Positions 16,394-28,792 of a stretch of 64,000 nucleotides of DNA are shown here, piece by piece. The notes under the pieces were generated by a model. The model worked only from the letters and a program-made list of their open reading frames with translations, did no database searches and had not been told where the DNA came from. The DNA lies in the NCBI RefSeq assembly GCF_031458325.1, contig NZ_JAVDYG010000001.1:2294001-2358000 (forward strand), given 5' to 3'. Within the stretch, counting starts at the first letter, position 1, and the number at the start of each line of letters is the position of its first letter. Position numbers and translations under genes: made by a program. This DNA is from Nocardioides marmoribigeumensis (GTDB taxonomy: Bacteria > Actinomycetota > Actinomycetes > Propionibacteriales > Nocardioidaceae).

Positions 16394-16407
16394 TAGAACA
16401 CGTTCCA
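16394..16407. promoter_or_regulatory. KstR-type operator 3 (upstream of SnoaL-like gene)
   Basis: TAGAACACGTTCCA is a full match to TnnAACnnGTTnnA, 22 bp before the ATG at 16430 and just after the stop of the preceding gene. It suggests that the SnoaL-like gene has its own promoter belonging to the same regulon as sites 1 and 2. Confidence 0.75.
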
Positions 16408-16429
16408 CTTGTGCGGCTAGGGTGCGCCG

Positions 16430-16870
16430 ATGGACGACGTACGCCGCTTGCTGGACCGCACCGAGATCGCCGACCTGCTGACCCGCTACACCCGGGCGGT
16501 CGACACCGGCCAGGTCGACGGGTTCGACCAGGTGTTCACCGAGGACGCGACCATCGACTACACCGCCAGCGGCGGTGCCTCCGGCCCGGTCGCGGAGGTG
16601 AAGGCCTGGATGGCCACCGAGGCGATCCCGCTCTTCGCCCAGACCCAGCACCTGGTCGGCCAGGTCGCGACCGAGTTCACCGGCGACGACCAGGCGCACG
16701 TGACGGCGTACTTCTGGAACCCGATCCGCATCCAGCTGCCGGCCGGCCCCGACGGTCCGGTCGACCCGTTCGACATGGAGATCGGCGGGCTCTACGAGCA
16801 CGACCTGGTCCGCACGGGCGAGGGCTGGCGCAGCCGCCGGCTCGTGGAGCACGTCCTCTGGCGCAAGTAG
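16430..16870 (+). CDS. SnoaL-like / NTF2-fold protein
   Basis: 146 residues of the SnoaL_4 type: the N-terminal helix LDRTEIADLLTRYTRAVDTGQVDGFDQVF, then EDATIDYT, QTQHLVGQVATEF with the family histidine, and a closing GEGWRSRRLVEHVLW. The fold is shared by ketosteroid isomerases, scytalone dehydratases and steroid-pathway hydratases. With a KstR-type operator immediately upstream, an isomerase or hydratase step on a steroid-derived substrate is plausible. Catalytic assignment would need structure comparison. Confidence 0.82.
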   Translation: MDDVRRLLDRTEIADLLTRYTRAVDTGQVDGFDQVFTEDATIDYTASGGASGPVAEVKAWMATEAIPLFAQTQHLVGQVATEFTGDDQAHVTAYFWNPIRIQLPAGPDGPVDPFDMEIGGLYEHDLVRTGEGWRSRRLVEHVLWRK

Positions 16871-16916
16871 CCGGGGGCGGCTTGGACGGCGCCGGCGCGT
16901 CGGGGAGGATGGGCGC

Positions 16917-17492
16917 ATGGCGACCCCTGACGACCGCGAGGACGACCCCGGGCGCGCGCTCGCGTGGGCGCTCGCGACGATGCTGGGCGTCGCGGTCGTC
17001 GTGGGCCTGTGCATCGGCGGCGCGATGGTCGCGGTGGCCCAGGTGGGCGGTCTGACCGGCGACGCCGGCGGCGGGGGGCGAGCGGCGGCGCCGGCCTCGC
17101 TCTACATGCCCTCCTACGTCCCGACCAAGGACTCCGGCCAGGAGGGGTTCGACCTGCCGGGCCCGCAGGCCATGCCGTCCGCGCTGCCGAGCGACGGCTC
17201 CGCCACGACCGCCCCCAAGGGCGACAAGATCACCCTCTTCGTGGCCCCGCAGAACGTCGGGCCGGGCGAGCGGATCAACTTCAACGGCGTCTACACCGAC
17301 GGTGAGGGCGCCCGGCTCCAGGTGCAGCGCCGCGAGGGCGGGTCGTGGAGCGACTTCCCGGTCGAGGCCACCGTGCGCGGGGGATCGTTCGAGACCTGGA
17401 TCCAGACCAGCCGCAGCGGACGGACCAAGTTCCGGGTCCTCGACAAGGACGCCAACCGCGCCTCCAACGTCGTCACCGTCACCATCGGCTGA
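16917..17492 (+). CDS. Hypothetical single-pass membrane protein
   Basis: 191 residues with one membrane helix (about 15-42) and an extracytoplasmic part of Gly/Ala/Pro linker (about 45-98) followed by a ~90-residue beta-rich domain (ITLFVAPQNVGPGERINFNGVYTDG, then LQVQRREGGSW and FRVLDKDANRASNVVTVTIG), which looks like an Ig-like/bacterial surface fold. A GGGAGGA site precedes the ATG. No specific family recognised. It lies immediately before the dnaK promoter region on the same strand. Confidence 0.7.
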   Translation: MATPDDREDDPGRALAWALATMLGVAVVVGLCIGGAMVAVAQVGGLTGDAGGGGRAAAPASLYMPSYVPTKDSGQEGFDLPGPQAMPSALPSDGSATTAPKGDKITLFVAPQNVGPGERINFNGVYTDGEGARLQVQRREGGSWSDFPVEATVRGGSFETWIQTSRSGRTKFRVLDKDANRASNVVTVTIG

Positions 17493-17511
17493 GCACCTCT
17501 CCCGGGTCTCA

Positions 17512-17552
17512 CTCCGCCCTCTCTCCGCCCTCTCTCCGCCCTCTCTCCGCCC
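17512..17552. repeat. 11-bp tandem repeat, about 3.7 copies
   Basis: The unit CTCCGCCCTCT is repeated three times exactly and continues with CTCCGCCC. It lies between the stop of the membrane protein gene and the dnaK promoter. Pyrimidine-rich on the plus strand. It may be replication slippage. Confidence 0.85.
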
Positions 17553-17622
17553 GGCAGCGTGACCCAGGTCACACCGCAGACGGAAACACCGCTGCCTTCC
17601 GCCGGGTTGAACCAGTCGAACG

Positions 17623-17647
17623 AAGTTGAGTTGAAGCGGCTCAACTT
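17623..17647. promoter_or_regulatory. HAIR element (HspR operator) of the dnaK operon
   Basis: AAGTTGAG (17623-17630) and CTCAACTT (17640-17647) are perfect 8-bp arms separated by 9 bp, the HspR-associated inverted repeat layout (consensus CTTGAGT-N7-ACTCAAG, here with one changed base in each arm). It is about 75 bp upstream of dnaK. HspR, encoded by the fourth gene of the same operon, is expected to bind here with DnaK as co-repressor. Confidence 0.85.
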
Positions 17648-17722
17648 GTTTGACAGACTCGGAGAGGTGCGGCCCGGTCCTGGAGCCGCCCCACCGACCC
17701 AAGCAGTGGAGGTAGCACACAC

Positions 17723-19581
<1,859 letters not shown>

Positions 19582-19585
<4 letters not shown>

Positions 19586-20220
19586 CCGACCCGACCGGAG
19601 ACAGTCACGAGGGAGGTCACTTCCCGGACGCCGGCCAGGTGGACTTCGACACCGACGTCGACCTCGAGCGGGAGGGGTCGCGGGAGACCGCGACCCCGCC
19701 CGTGGGGCCCGAGGGGCCCTACGACGAGGCGCACGCCGGCCCGGACGCCGAGGCCGGGACGGACGAGGTCCCCTCCGGCGAGGAGGAGTCCCGTGAGCTC
19801 GACAAGCGGGTCGCGGAGCTCACCGCCGACCTGCAGCGGCTCCAGGCGGAGTACCTCAACTACAAGCGCCGCGTCGAACGCGACCGCGATCTGGTCGTGC
19901 AGAACGCCAAGCTCTCGGTCCTCAACGCGCTCCTGCCCGCGCTCGACGACGTCGACCGCGCCCGGGAGCACGAGGAGCTGAGCGGCGGCTTCAAGGCGGT
20001 CGCCGAGGCCCTCGAGCGGGTCGTGGCCGGCGCCGGGCTGGAGAAGTTCGGGGCCAAGGGCGACGAGTTCGACCCGCGGCTGCACGAGGCGCTCATGCAC
20101 GGCCACTCCAGCGAGGTCACCACGACCGTGTGCGACAACGTGTTCCAGGCGGGCTACCGCCTCGGCGACCGCGTCGTGCGGGCGGCCAAGGTGACCGTCC
20201 TCGACCCCGAGCCGAGCTGA
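19582..20220 (+). CDS. grpE: Nucleotide exchange factor GrpE
   Basis: 212 residues with GTG start overlapping dnaK. An acidic unstructured N-terminus (about 1-70) precedes a coiled coil ([30 protein letters not shown]), the four-helix region and the C-terminal beta wing ([28 protein letters not shown]). It releases ADP from DnaK. Operon position dnaK-grpE-dnaJ-hspR is the classic actinobacterial order. Confidence 0.97.
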
Positions 20221-20269
20221 TCGGCCCGGTTCCACCAGCGACACCCACGACCTCGGGAGGGAGGGAGCG

Positions 20270-21466
20270 ATGACCAGCTCCGACTGGGCGACCAAGGACT
20301 TCTACCAGGTCCTCGGCGTGGCCAAGGACGCCTCGGCCGCGGACATCAAGAAGGCCTACCGCAAGCTCGCGCGGGCCAACCACCCCGACTCCAACCCGGG
20401 GGACAAGGCGGCCGAGGAGCGCTTCAAGGCGATCGCCGAGGCCTACGACGTGGTCGGCGACGAGCAGAAGCGCAAGCAGTACGACGAGACGCGCGCCATG
20501 TTCGTCGGCGGCGGCTTCAACGGCGGTTTCGGTGGCGGCGGGGCCGGGCAGCCCTTCGACCTCAACGACCTCTTCGGGGGCGGGGCGGGGGGCGCCGGCT
20601 CGGCCAACCTGGGCGACCTCTTCGGCGGCATGTTCGGCAGCGGTGGCGGGGGCGGTCCCCGCACCACCCGCCGCACCCGGGCCCGCCGCGGCTCCGACAT
20701 CGAGACCTCGACGACGATCAGCTTCAGCGACGCGCTCGAGGGCGTCACGGTGTCGCTGCGGCTGGCCTCCGAGCAGCCCTGCGCGGTGTGTCACGGCACC
20801 GGCGCCCAGCCGGGGTCCCAGCCCCAGATGTGCCCCGACTGCGAGGGCTCCGGCATGCGGGCGGCGTCGATGGGTGGCGCCTTCACGATCAACGAGACCT
20901 GCCCGACCTGCCGCGGGCGCGGCATCTACGTCTCCGACCCGTGCCAGGTCTGCCACGGCTCCGGCCGTGCGCTCTCCGACCGGGCCATCCAGGCGCGCAT
21001 CCCCGCCGGGGTCAAGGACGGCCAGAAGATCCGCCTCAAGGGCCGCGGCGGCCGAGGCGAGCACGGCGGGCCGCCGGGCGACCTGTTCGTGGTGGTCAAG
21101 GTGTCCCCGCACCCGGTGTTCGGCCGGTCCGGCGACGACCTGACCATCACGGTGCCGATCTCCTTCGACGAGGCGGCGCTGGGCGCCGACATCGCGGTGC
21201 CCGTCCCGGTCGTGGGCGGCACGCCCGGCGGGTCCAAGGTGACCGTCAAGGTGCCCCCGGGCACGCCCAACGGCCGCACCTTCCGGGTGCGCGGCAAGGG
21301 CGCGCCCCGCAAGGACGGCACCCGCGGCAGCCTGCTGGTCACCGTCGAGGTCCACGTGCCTGCGACGCTCTCCTCCGAGGCGCGGGCGGCCGTGGAGGCC
21401 TACCGTGAGGCCACGGCCGGCAACGAGCTGAGGGGGAGGCTCCTCGAGGCGGGAGGCGCGCGATGA
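20270..21466 (+). CDS. dnaJ: Co-chaperone DnaJ (DnaJ1)
   Basis: 398 residues. The J domain (about 8-75) includes the HPD triad in [12 protein letters not shown] Gly/Phe-rich region follows (about 80-130). The zinc-binding domain has four CxxCxGxG-type repeats ([32 protein letters not shown]), and two C-terminal beta domains complete a type I DnaJ. A strong GGGAGGGAGGGA site precedes the ATG, after a 49-bp gap from grpE. The stop overlaps hspR (ATGA). Confidence 0.97.
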   Translation: MTSSDWATKDFYQVLGVAKDASAADIKKAYRKLARANHPDSNPGDKAAEERFKAIAEAYDVVGDEQKRKQYDETRAMFVGGGFNGGFGGGGAGQPFDLNDLFGGGAGGAGSANLGDLFGGMFGSGGGGGPRTTRRTRARRGSDIETSTTISFSDALEGVTVSLRLASEQPCAVCHGTGAQPGSQPQMCPDCEGSGMRAASMGGAFTINETCPTCRGRGIYVSDPCQVCHGSGRALSDRAIQARIPAGVKDGQKIRLKGRGGRGEHGGPPGDLFVVVKVSPHPVFGRSGDDLTITVPISFDEAALGADIAVPVPVVGGTPGGSKVTVKVPPGTPNGRTFRVRGKGAPRKDGTRGSLLVTVEVHVPATLSSEARAAVEAYREATAGNELRGRLLEAGGAR

Positions 21467-21912
21467 GCAGCACGCCGCGCCGGCGCCCGGGCGGCCAGGT
21501 CCCCGGCCCCGAGATCGGGGTCTACGTCATCTCGGTCGCCGCCGAGCTGACCGGGCTCCACCCCCAGACGCTGCGCACCTACGACCGGCTCGGCCTGGTC
21601 TCCCCCGGCCGCACCGGTGGGGGAGGGCGCCGCTACTCCCTGCGCGACATCGAGCAGCTGCGCGAGATCGCCGAGCTCACCGCCTCCGGCATCGGGCTGG
21701 AGGGGGTGCGCCGCATCCTCGACCTGGAGAACCACCTCACCGCGCTGCGGATGCGGGTGCGTGAGCTCGAGGACCAGCTCGAGGCCACGGAGTACGCCCT
21801 CGGGCAGGCCCTCGCCCGCGGCGAGCGCGGCCCCGAGCCGCGCCCCAACCTCCCGGCCGTCCAGTCCGGTGTGCCGGGGGCGTCGCTCATGGTGTGGCGA
21901 CGCCAGAGGTGA
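21463..21912 (+). CDS. hspR: Heat-shock repressor HspR (MerR family)
   Basis: 149 residues. The MerR-type winged helix is seen as [46 protein letters not shown], followed by a dimerisation helix. It lacks an obvious effector domain, as expected, since HspR uses DnaK as co-repressor. Its operators are the HAIR elements upstream of dnaK and clpB in this window, forming an autoregulated heat-shock loop. The C-terminal ~30 residues are unstructured. Confidence 0.95.
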   Translation: MSSTPRRRPGGQVPGPEIGVYVISVAAELTGLHPQTLRTYDRLGLVSPGRTGGGGRRYSLRDIEQLREIAELTASGIGLEGVRRILDLENHLTALRMRVRELEDQLEATEYALGQALARGERGPEPRPNLPAVQSGVPGASLMVWRRQR

Positions 21913-22017
21913 CCGAACAGCCGATCAATTGCGGAACCCAGCGCGTGGTGTCGGTCCCCGGGTCTAGACTCCCGGCATGCCACCAGGGGTGTGTGGCGCG
22001 GAAGGCTGGGAGGCCCT

Positions 22018-22410
22018 GTGACTGTCGTGCTCGCTGAAGACGACGTCGACATCCGAGATCTCGTGCAGATCGTCCTCGAGGGGCTCGATCTGACCGTGAC
22101 CGCGGTCGGCAACGGCGCTGAGGCGTTGGCCGAGTGCCGTCGCGTCAAGCCGCGGCTGCTGCTGCTCGACATCACGATGCCGATCATGAACGGCCTCGAG
22201 GTCTGCCGCGAGGTCCGCGCGGACCCCGAGCTCAAGGACGTGCCCGTCATCTTGATGACGGCCCGTGCCCAGGCCAGCGACGTGCAAGCCGGCATGGAGG
22301 CGGGTGCCGACACCTACATCATCAAGCCGTTCGGCCCGATCGAGCTGCGCGAGCACGTGGAGGACATCCTCGGCAACGGGCGCGGCGACTGGACCACCAA
22401 CGTCGGCTGA
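22018..22410 (+). CDS. Single-domain CheY-like response regulator
   Basis: 130 residues, REC only: LAEDDVD, phosphoacceptor in LLLLDITMP, threonine in LMTARAQ and lysine in IIKPFGP. GTG at 22018 follows GGGAGG and gives the expected N-terminus directly before the first strand; an ATG at 21991 would add an unlikely basic extension. A possible -10 TAGACT lies about 45 bp upstream. It is convergent with the MASE1 kinase, a candidate partner although the genes are not co-transcribed. Confidence 0.9.
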   Translation: MTVVLAEDDVDIRDLVQIVLEGLDLTVTAVGNGAEALAECRRVKPRLLLLDITMPIMNGLEVCREVRADPELKDVPVILMTARAQASDVQAGMEAGADTYIIKPFGPIELREHVEDILGNGRGDWTTNVG

Positions 22411-22487
22411 CCCCCGCGCGGACCCCTCACGCCACCCGCACGGACCGAGCCGGAGCGCTCACCGCCCCCAGCGGCCACCGAGCAACC

Positions 22488-22515
22488 GCGACCCCGTCGA
22501 CATCGGCGGGGTCGC
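22488..22515. terminator. Hairpin between convergent genes, possible bidirectional terminator
   Basis: GCGACCCCG (22488-22496) pairs with CGGGGTCGC (22507-22515) around a 10-base loop. It lies in the 147-bp spacer between the REC gene and the oppositely oriented MASE1 kinase. No long T-run follows on either strand, so efficiency is uncertain. Confidence 0.45.
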
Positions 22516-22557
22516 TGCGCGTCCGGGACCCCCAGGCCTGCTCGGCCAGGCGGCCGC

Positions 22558-24678
22558 TCAGGCGTCGGCGGCGGCGTCGGCCGCACCGACGCCCTCGGCC
22601 GCGAAGGGGAGGGCCACGGTGAACGTCGAGCCCTCGCCCAGGGACGAGACGCAGCTGATGGAGCCGCCGTGGCCGTCGACGATCATGCTCGTGACCGACA
22701 GCCCGAGCCCGGCGCCCTGGATCGCGCGGGCGTGGGCGTCGCTGCCGCGGAAGAACCGGTCGAACAGGTGCTCCTGGTCCTCGCTGCTGATCCCGAGCCC
22801 GTGGTCCACGACGGCGACCCGGGCCGCGTCGTCGTCGCGGGAGACCGCGAGGTGGACCACGTCGCCGGGCTGGCTGTACTTCGCGGCGTTGTCGAGCAGC
22901 GCGGCCAGGGCGCGCTCGAGCTTGTCGGGGTCGGCCTCGACCCAGACCGGCTGGCCGACGACGTCCTGGGTGAGCTGGACCCCGAGGGAGCCGAAGACGC
23001 TCGTCTCGGTCTCCACCGCGCTCTGGACGACGCTGCGCAGGTCGACGCGCTGGAAGACGTAGCGGAAGTCGCCGACCTCGACCTGGGACATGGTGAGCAT
23101 GTCCTCGATCAGTCCGAGCAGCCGGCGGCCGTTGCGCTCGATCCGGCCGACGATCTGGCGGTGCATCACCGGCAGCGCGCCGGTCTCGTCGGAGAGCAGG
23201 AGCTGGGAGTAGCCCAGGATGCTGGTGATCGGGGTGCGGAGCTCGTGGCTGACCGTCGACATGAAGTCGTTCTTGGTGCGGTCGACCTGGGCGAGCCGGT
23301 CGACCAGCTGACGCTCGGCGTCGAGGGCCGCGGCGGCGGACTCCTCCTCGCGGCGCTTCTCGGTGACGTCCTCGGCGATGCCGACGTAGCCGACGCCCCG
23401 CCCGTGGTCGTAGCGACGGCTGATCGTCACCGCCAGCGTGCGCCGCTCGCCGTCCCGGCGCAGGAGGGTCCAGTCGTCTCGGAAGGTGTCGTCCTCGGTG
23501 TCGACCAGGAACGGCTCGATCAGGGCCTCGAGCGAGCCCGCCCCGGGCTGGTCGAGGTCGACGGTGACCAGGTGCTCCTCCTGCCCGTCCTCACCCTCGG
23601 TGGTCACGATCGCCAGGCAGGCGTGTCCCACGACCTCCGCGGCGGTCCAGCCCGAGATCTCCTCGGCGCCGATGTTGAAGAACTCGATGTTGCCGACCAG
23701 GTCGGTGCCGATCACGACGGTCGAGGTCGCCGCGGCGAGGATGTTGTCGAGCAGGTCGCTCGACGAGCTCGCCTGCTGCAGGGCGACCGCGCGCTGGGAC
23801 TTGAGCACCGCCAGGGGCAGGGCGACCAAGGCGCAGGAGGCGATCGCGGCCTGGGACAGCGCCGCCACGACCTGAGGGCTGGCGTCGCCGAGGTTGGCGA
23901 ACGGGCCCCACCCGCTCGTCGTGGCCGTGGTGATCACGAGTGCGGTGAGGAAGACCTGCCAGGCGACGGCGCGGACGCTGAGCCGCATCGCGCCCCACAG
24001 CAGCGGGACGAAGACGAGGTAGACCAGGGGCAGGCCCTGGTCGGGGGCGAAGACGACCCCCACCACCAGGGCGAGGGAGAGCCACTGCACGGCGAGCTCG
24101 GTGCGTCCGGCCCGCTGCCGCACCTCGGACGAGCCGAGGCCGAGGGGCGTGATCGCGAGGATGGCCGCGAGGTGGCTGGCGAACACCGTCCGCCAGGTGA
24201 TCAACGGCTCGGCGCCGTCCATCGCCAGCCCGACCGCCACGAACAGCCCTGCCGCGGTCGCGCCGGCCAGGGCGGCGAGCACGAAGCGCACCAGGTCGTC
24301 GAGCCCGGTGAGGACGGGGCGCAGGTCGCGGTGGCGGCTGAGAAGGGCGGCGGTGACCAGGGCGTCGGCCCCGGTGGCGAGACCGAGGAGGGCCGCGACG
24401 CCGGGGTCGCGGCCGAAGGTCCAGTTGGCCAGGAAGCCGCAGAGGGCGACCCCCAGTGCGACCAGGGGCCGTGACCGGCGGGGGGCGAGGGCGGCGGCGA
24501 TGACGCCGACGCCGGCCGCGGGCCACCACATCGCGAGGTTGGTGCCGAACCGGCCCCAGGCCAGGGCGGTCATGCCGAGGGGGAGGACGAGGAGCACGAG
24601 CAGCCAGACGAGCGGCCTGGGCGTGGCCGTCTGGCCCGCCGTGGGGCCGGTGACCTTGCCCTGGGTCACAGCGCTCAT
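22558..24678 (-). CDS. MASE1-PAS sensor histidine kinase
   Basis: 706 residues. About eight hydrophobic helices over residues 22-300 form a MASE1-type membrane sensor. A PAS domain follows (about 315-445, beginning LLDNILAAATSTVVIGTD), then HisKA with STVSHELRTPITSILGYSQLL and a HATPase domain with LDNAAKYS and GAGLGLSVTSMIV. It signals from an unknown membrane-sensed cue. No receiver domain is attached. The convergent REC-only gene is the nearest potential partner. ATG at 24678 with GGAG about 12 bp upstream. Confidence 0.9.
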   Translation of the reverse strand: MSAVTQGKVTGPTAGQTATPRPLVWLLVLLVLPLGMTALAWGRFGTNLAMWWPAAGVGVIAAALAPRRSRPLVALGVALCGFLANWTFGRDPGVAALLGLATGADALVTAALLSRHRDLRPVLTGLDDLVRFVLAALAGATAAGLFVAVGLAMDGAEPLITWRTVFASHLAAILAITPLGLGSSEVRQRAGRTELAVQWLSLALVVGVVFAPDQGLPLVYLVFVPLLWGAMRLSVRAVAWQVFLTALVITTATTSGWGPFANLGDASPQVVAALSQAAIASCALVALPLAVLKSQRAVALQQASSSSDLLDNILAAATSTVVIGTDLVGNIEFFNIGAEEISGWTAAEVVGHACLAIVTTEGEDGQEEHLVTVDLDQPGAGSLEALIEPFLVDTEDDTFRDDWTLLRRDGERRTLAVTISRRYDHGRGVGYVGIAEDVTEKRREEESAAAALDAERQLVDRLAQVDRTKNDFMSTVSHELRTPITSILGYSQLLLSDETGALPVMHRQIVGRIERNGRRLLGLIEDMLTMSQVEVGDFRYVFQRVDLRSVVQSAVETETSVFGSLGVQLTQDVVGQPVWVEADPDKLERALAALLDNAAKYSQPGDVVHLAVSRDDDAARVAVVDHGLGISSEDQEHLFDRFFRGSDAHARAIQGAGLGLSVTSMIVDGHGGSISCVSSLGEGSTFTVALPFAAEGVGAADAAADA

Positions 24679-24814
24679 CGGGGGAAGCTCCGGGTTCCTG
24701 CTCGATGGTTCCGTCGTCGGTCGACGGGGTCGCGCGCCCGTGCAGGCGCGCTCTCCCCGCGCGTGCCACGCTACTTGCTCATCCCCCCGCTGGTGGGCAT
24801 TGCGGTAAAACTGG

Positions 24815-24837
24815 AGTTGAGCGGAACAGACTCAACT
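24815..24837. promoter_or_regulatory. HAIR element (HspR operator) of clpB
   Basis: AGTTGAG (24815-24821) and CTCAACT (24831-24837) are perfect 7-bp arms with a 9-bp spacer, the same layout and core as the element before dnaK. It is about 50 bp upstream of the clpB ATG. Its presence puts clpB under HspR together with dnaK, as in Streptomyces and Mycobacterium. Confidence 0.85.
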
Positions 24838-24887
24838 TTGGCCGCGTTGTGCAAGTGTCAGGTCCCCTCCGTCACAGGGAGTCGTGC

Positions 24888-27459
<2,572 letters not shown>

Positions 27460-27473
<14 letters not shown>

Positions 27474-27840
27474 CCCGGCCCAGGGCGGCCTCGACGGCCT
27501 CCCGGATCCGGTCGGCCGCCGTGCCCCGGGCCAGCTCGGCCCGGACGAACTCCGCGACCCGCTCTGCCGCACCGTCGGTGGGGCGGGTCGTGGCGTCCGG
27601 GCGCAGGACGCGCGTCCCGGCCGCACGTCGGGTCGCGACCAGGCCCTCGGCCTCCAGCTCGCGGTAGGTGCGCGCGACGGTGCCCACGGCCAGGCCGAGG
27701 TCGGCGGCGAGCTGCCGCACGGGTGGCAGCCGCTCGCCCTCGGCCAGTGCCCCGGTGGCGACCAGCGTGGCGATCTGGCGGCGCAGCTGCTCGAAGGGCG
27801 GGGTCGGGTCCGCGGGGTCGACCCGGAGCCAGTGGCTCAC
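27460..27840 (-). CDS. GntR-family regulator, YtrA subfamily
   Basis: 126 residues: a winged helix (PPFEQLRRQIATLVATGALAEGERLPPVRQLAADLGLAVGTVARTYRELEAEGLV, about 10-65) followed by only ~60 residues of helical tail, the short form typical of YtrA-type regulators that control adjacent membrane or ABC genes. GTG start overlaps the stop of the upstream membrane protein gene. Two near-identical inverted repeats in front of the operon are its probable operators, giving autoregulation. Tail-to-tail overlap of 14 bp with clpB. Confidence 0.9.
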
Positions 27841-28682
27841 TGGTCCGAGCGCACGCGGTCGCGGGCCGGAGCGGGGCGCAGCAACGTCGCGGCGGACGCC
27901 ACCAGCAGGGCGAGCGCGGCGAGGGCGAGGACGGTGGCGACGAGCAGCAGCGCCGTCCACGAGCCCGGGCGGCAGTCGATCCCGTTCAGCGCCCCGGCGG
28001 TGGTCACGGCGACGCCACCCAGGGGCACGGCCACGAGCACCCCGAGGGCGGCTACCACGTCGGCCACCGACGAGCGCCGCGCCTGCGTCTCGGCGGCCAG
28101 GTCGGCGTCGGCACCCAGCCTCAGCGGACGTCGTACGACGGCGCGCGCGGCCAGCGCGGACGCCACGGCGCCACCGAGGAGCACCGCCGCCAGCGGGACG
28201 GCGTAGAACGAGCCGGGCCACGGGCCCCGCGCCTGTCCGAACCCGTTGCCGCAGCTGATCGCCAGGGAGCGGCCGGCCCGCCCGAGGTCGTCCGGCGAGC
28301 CGAGGGCGATCCCGGCGGCCAGCAGGCCGAGGAGGCCGGTGAGCCCGGCGGCCACGGCCGCCGTGAGGACGCGGGGCAGGTGGTCGGCGACGCGGCGCAC
28401 CTGGAGCGAGGCGTGGCGGGTGCCCTGGGCCGGTGCCAGGCCGCGCGTCTCGCCGACGAGCACCCCCGCGAGCAGCCCCAGGGCCACGAGCGGGACCGCG
28501 AGCATCGTGCCGCGCCCGAGGTCCGAGACCCGGTCCACGCCCCACGCGGCGACCACCCCCACGGCCAGCCCGCCCCACCGCCACGCGGCCGGACGTCGCT
28601 GGGTGACGGGTCGTGGGGTGCCGATCGCGAGCGCGACACCGAGGGTGGGGACGAGGACGACGAGCAGCAGGAGGAGGGGCAC
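27837..28682 (-). CDS. Polytopic membrane protein co-operonic with GntR regulator
   Basis: 281 residues with about seven hydrophobic segments, starting with PLLLLLVVLVPTLGVALAIG and ending LLLVATVLALAALALLVASA. GTG at 28682 is preceded by ACAAGGAG at proper distance, which fixes the start; further upstream extension would run into the operators. No family was recognised with confidence; the pattern resembles DUF1648/SdpI-like proteins that often partner YtrA-type regulators. The stop overlaps gntR (GTGA). Confidence 0.75.
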   Translation of the reverse strand: MPLLLLLVVLVPTLGVALAIGTPRPVTQRRPAAWRWGGLAVGVVAAWGVDRVSDLGRGTMLAVPLVALGLLAGVLVGETRGLAPAQGTRHASLQVRRVADHLPRVLTAAVAAGLTGLLGLLAAGIALGSPDDLGRAGRSLAISCGNGFGQARGPWPGSFYAVPLAAVLLGGAVASALAARAVVRRPLRLGADADLAAETQARRSSVADVVAALGVLVAVPLGGVAVTTAGALNGIDCRPGSWTALLLVATVLALAALALLVASAATLLRPAPARDRVRSDQ

Positions 28683-28690
28683 GACGACTC

Positions 28691-28714
28691 CTTGTGTCAG
28701 ATGGTTGGCACAAG
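28691..28714. promoter_or_regulatory. GntR operator, copy A
   Basis: CTTGTGTCA, a 6-bp spacer and TGGCACAAG: 9-bp arms with one mismatch. Located 9 bp upstream of the GTG of the membrane protein gene, overlapping its ribosome-site region. Confidence 0.7.
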
Positions 28715-28731
28715 AGTGCGGGCCGTCGCCC

Positions 28732-28755
28732 CTTGTGTCAAGTCTTTGGCACAAG
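28732..28755. promoter_or_regulatory. GntR operator, copy B
   Basis: The same 9-bp arms as copy A (CTTGTGTCA and TGGCACAAG) with a different 6-bp spacer. It lies 41 bp from copy A, about four helical turns, which favours cooperative binding on one DNA face. It is also 38 bp in front of the divergent gene at 28793, which could be co-regulated. Confidence 0.7.
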
Positions 28756-28792
28756 GGGTGTCTCAGGGAGTCCTCAGCCGGGTCCGGCGACA

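Noticed and set aside
17512-17552. 11-bp tandem repeat as an operator array for dnaK
   Set aside because: It lies about 110 bp before the HAIR element, has no dyad symmetry and looks like simple slippage.
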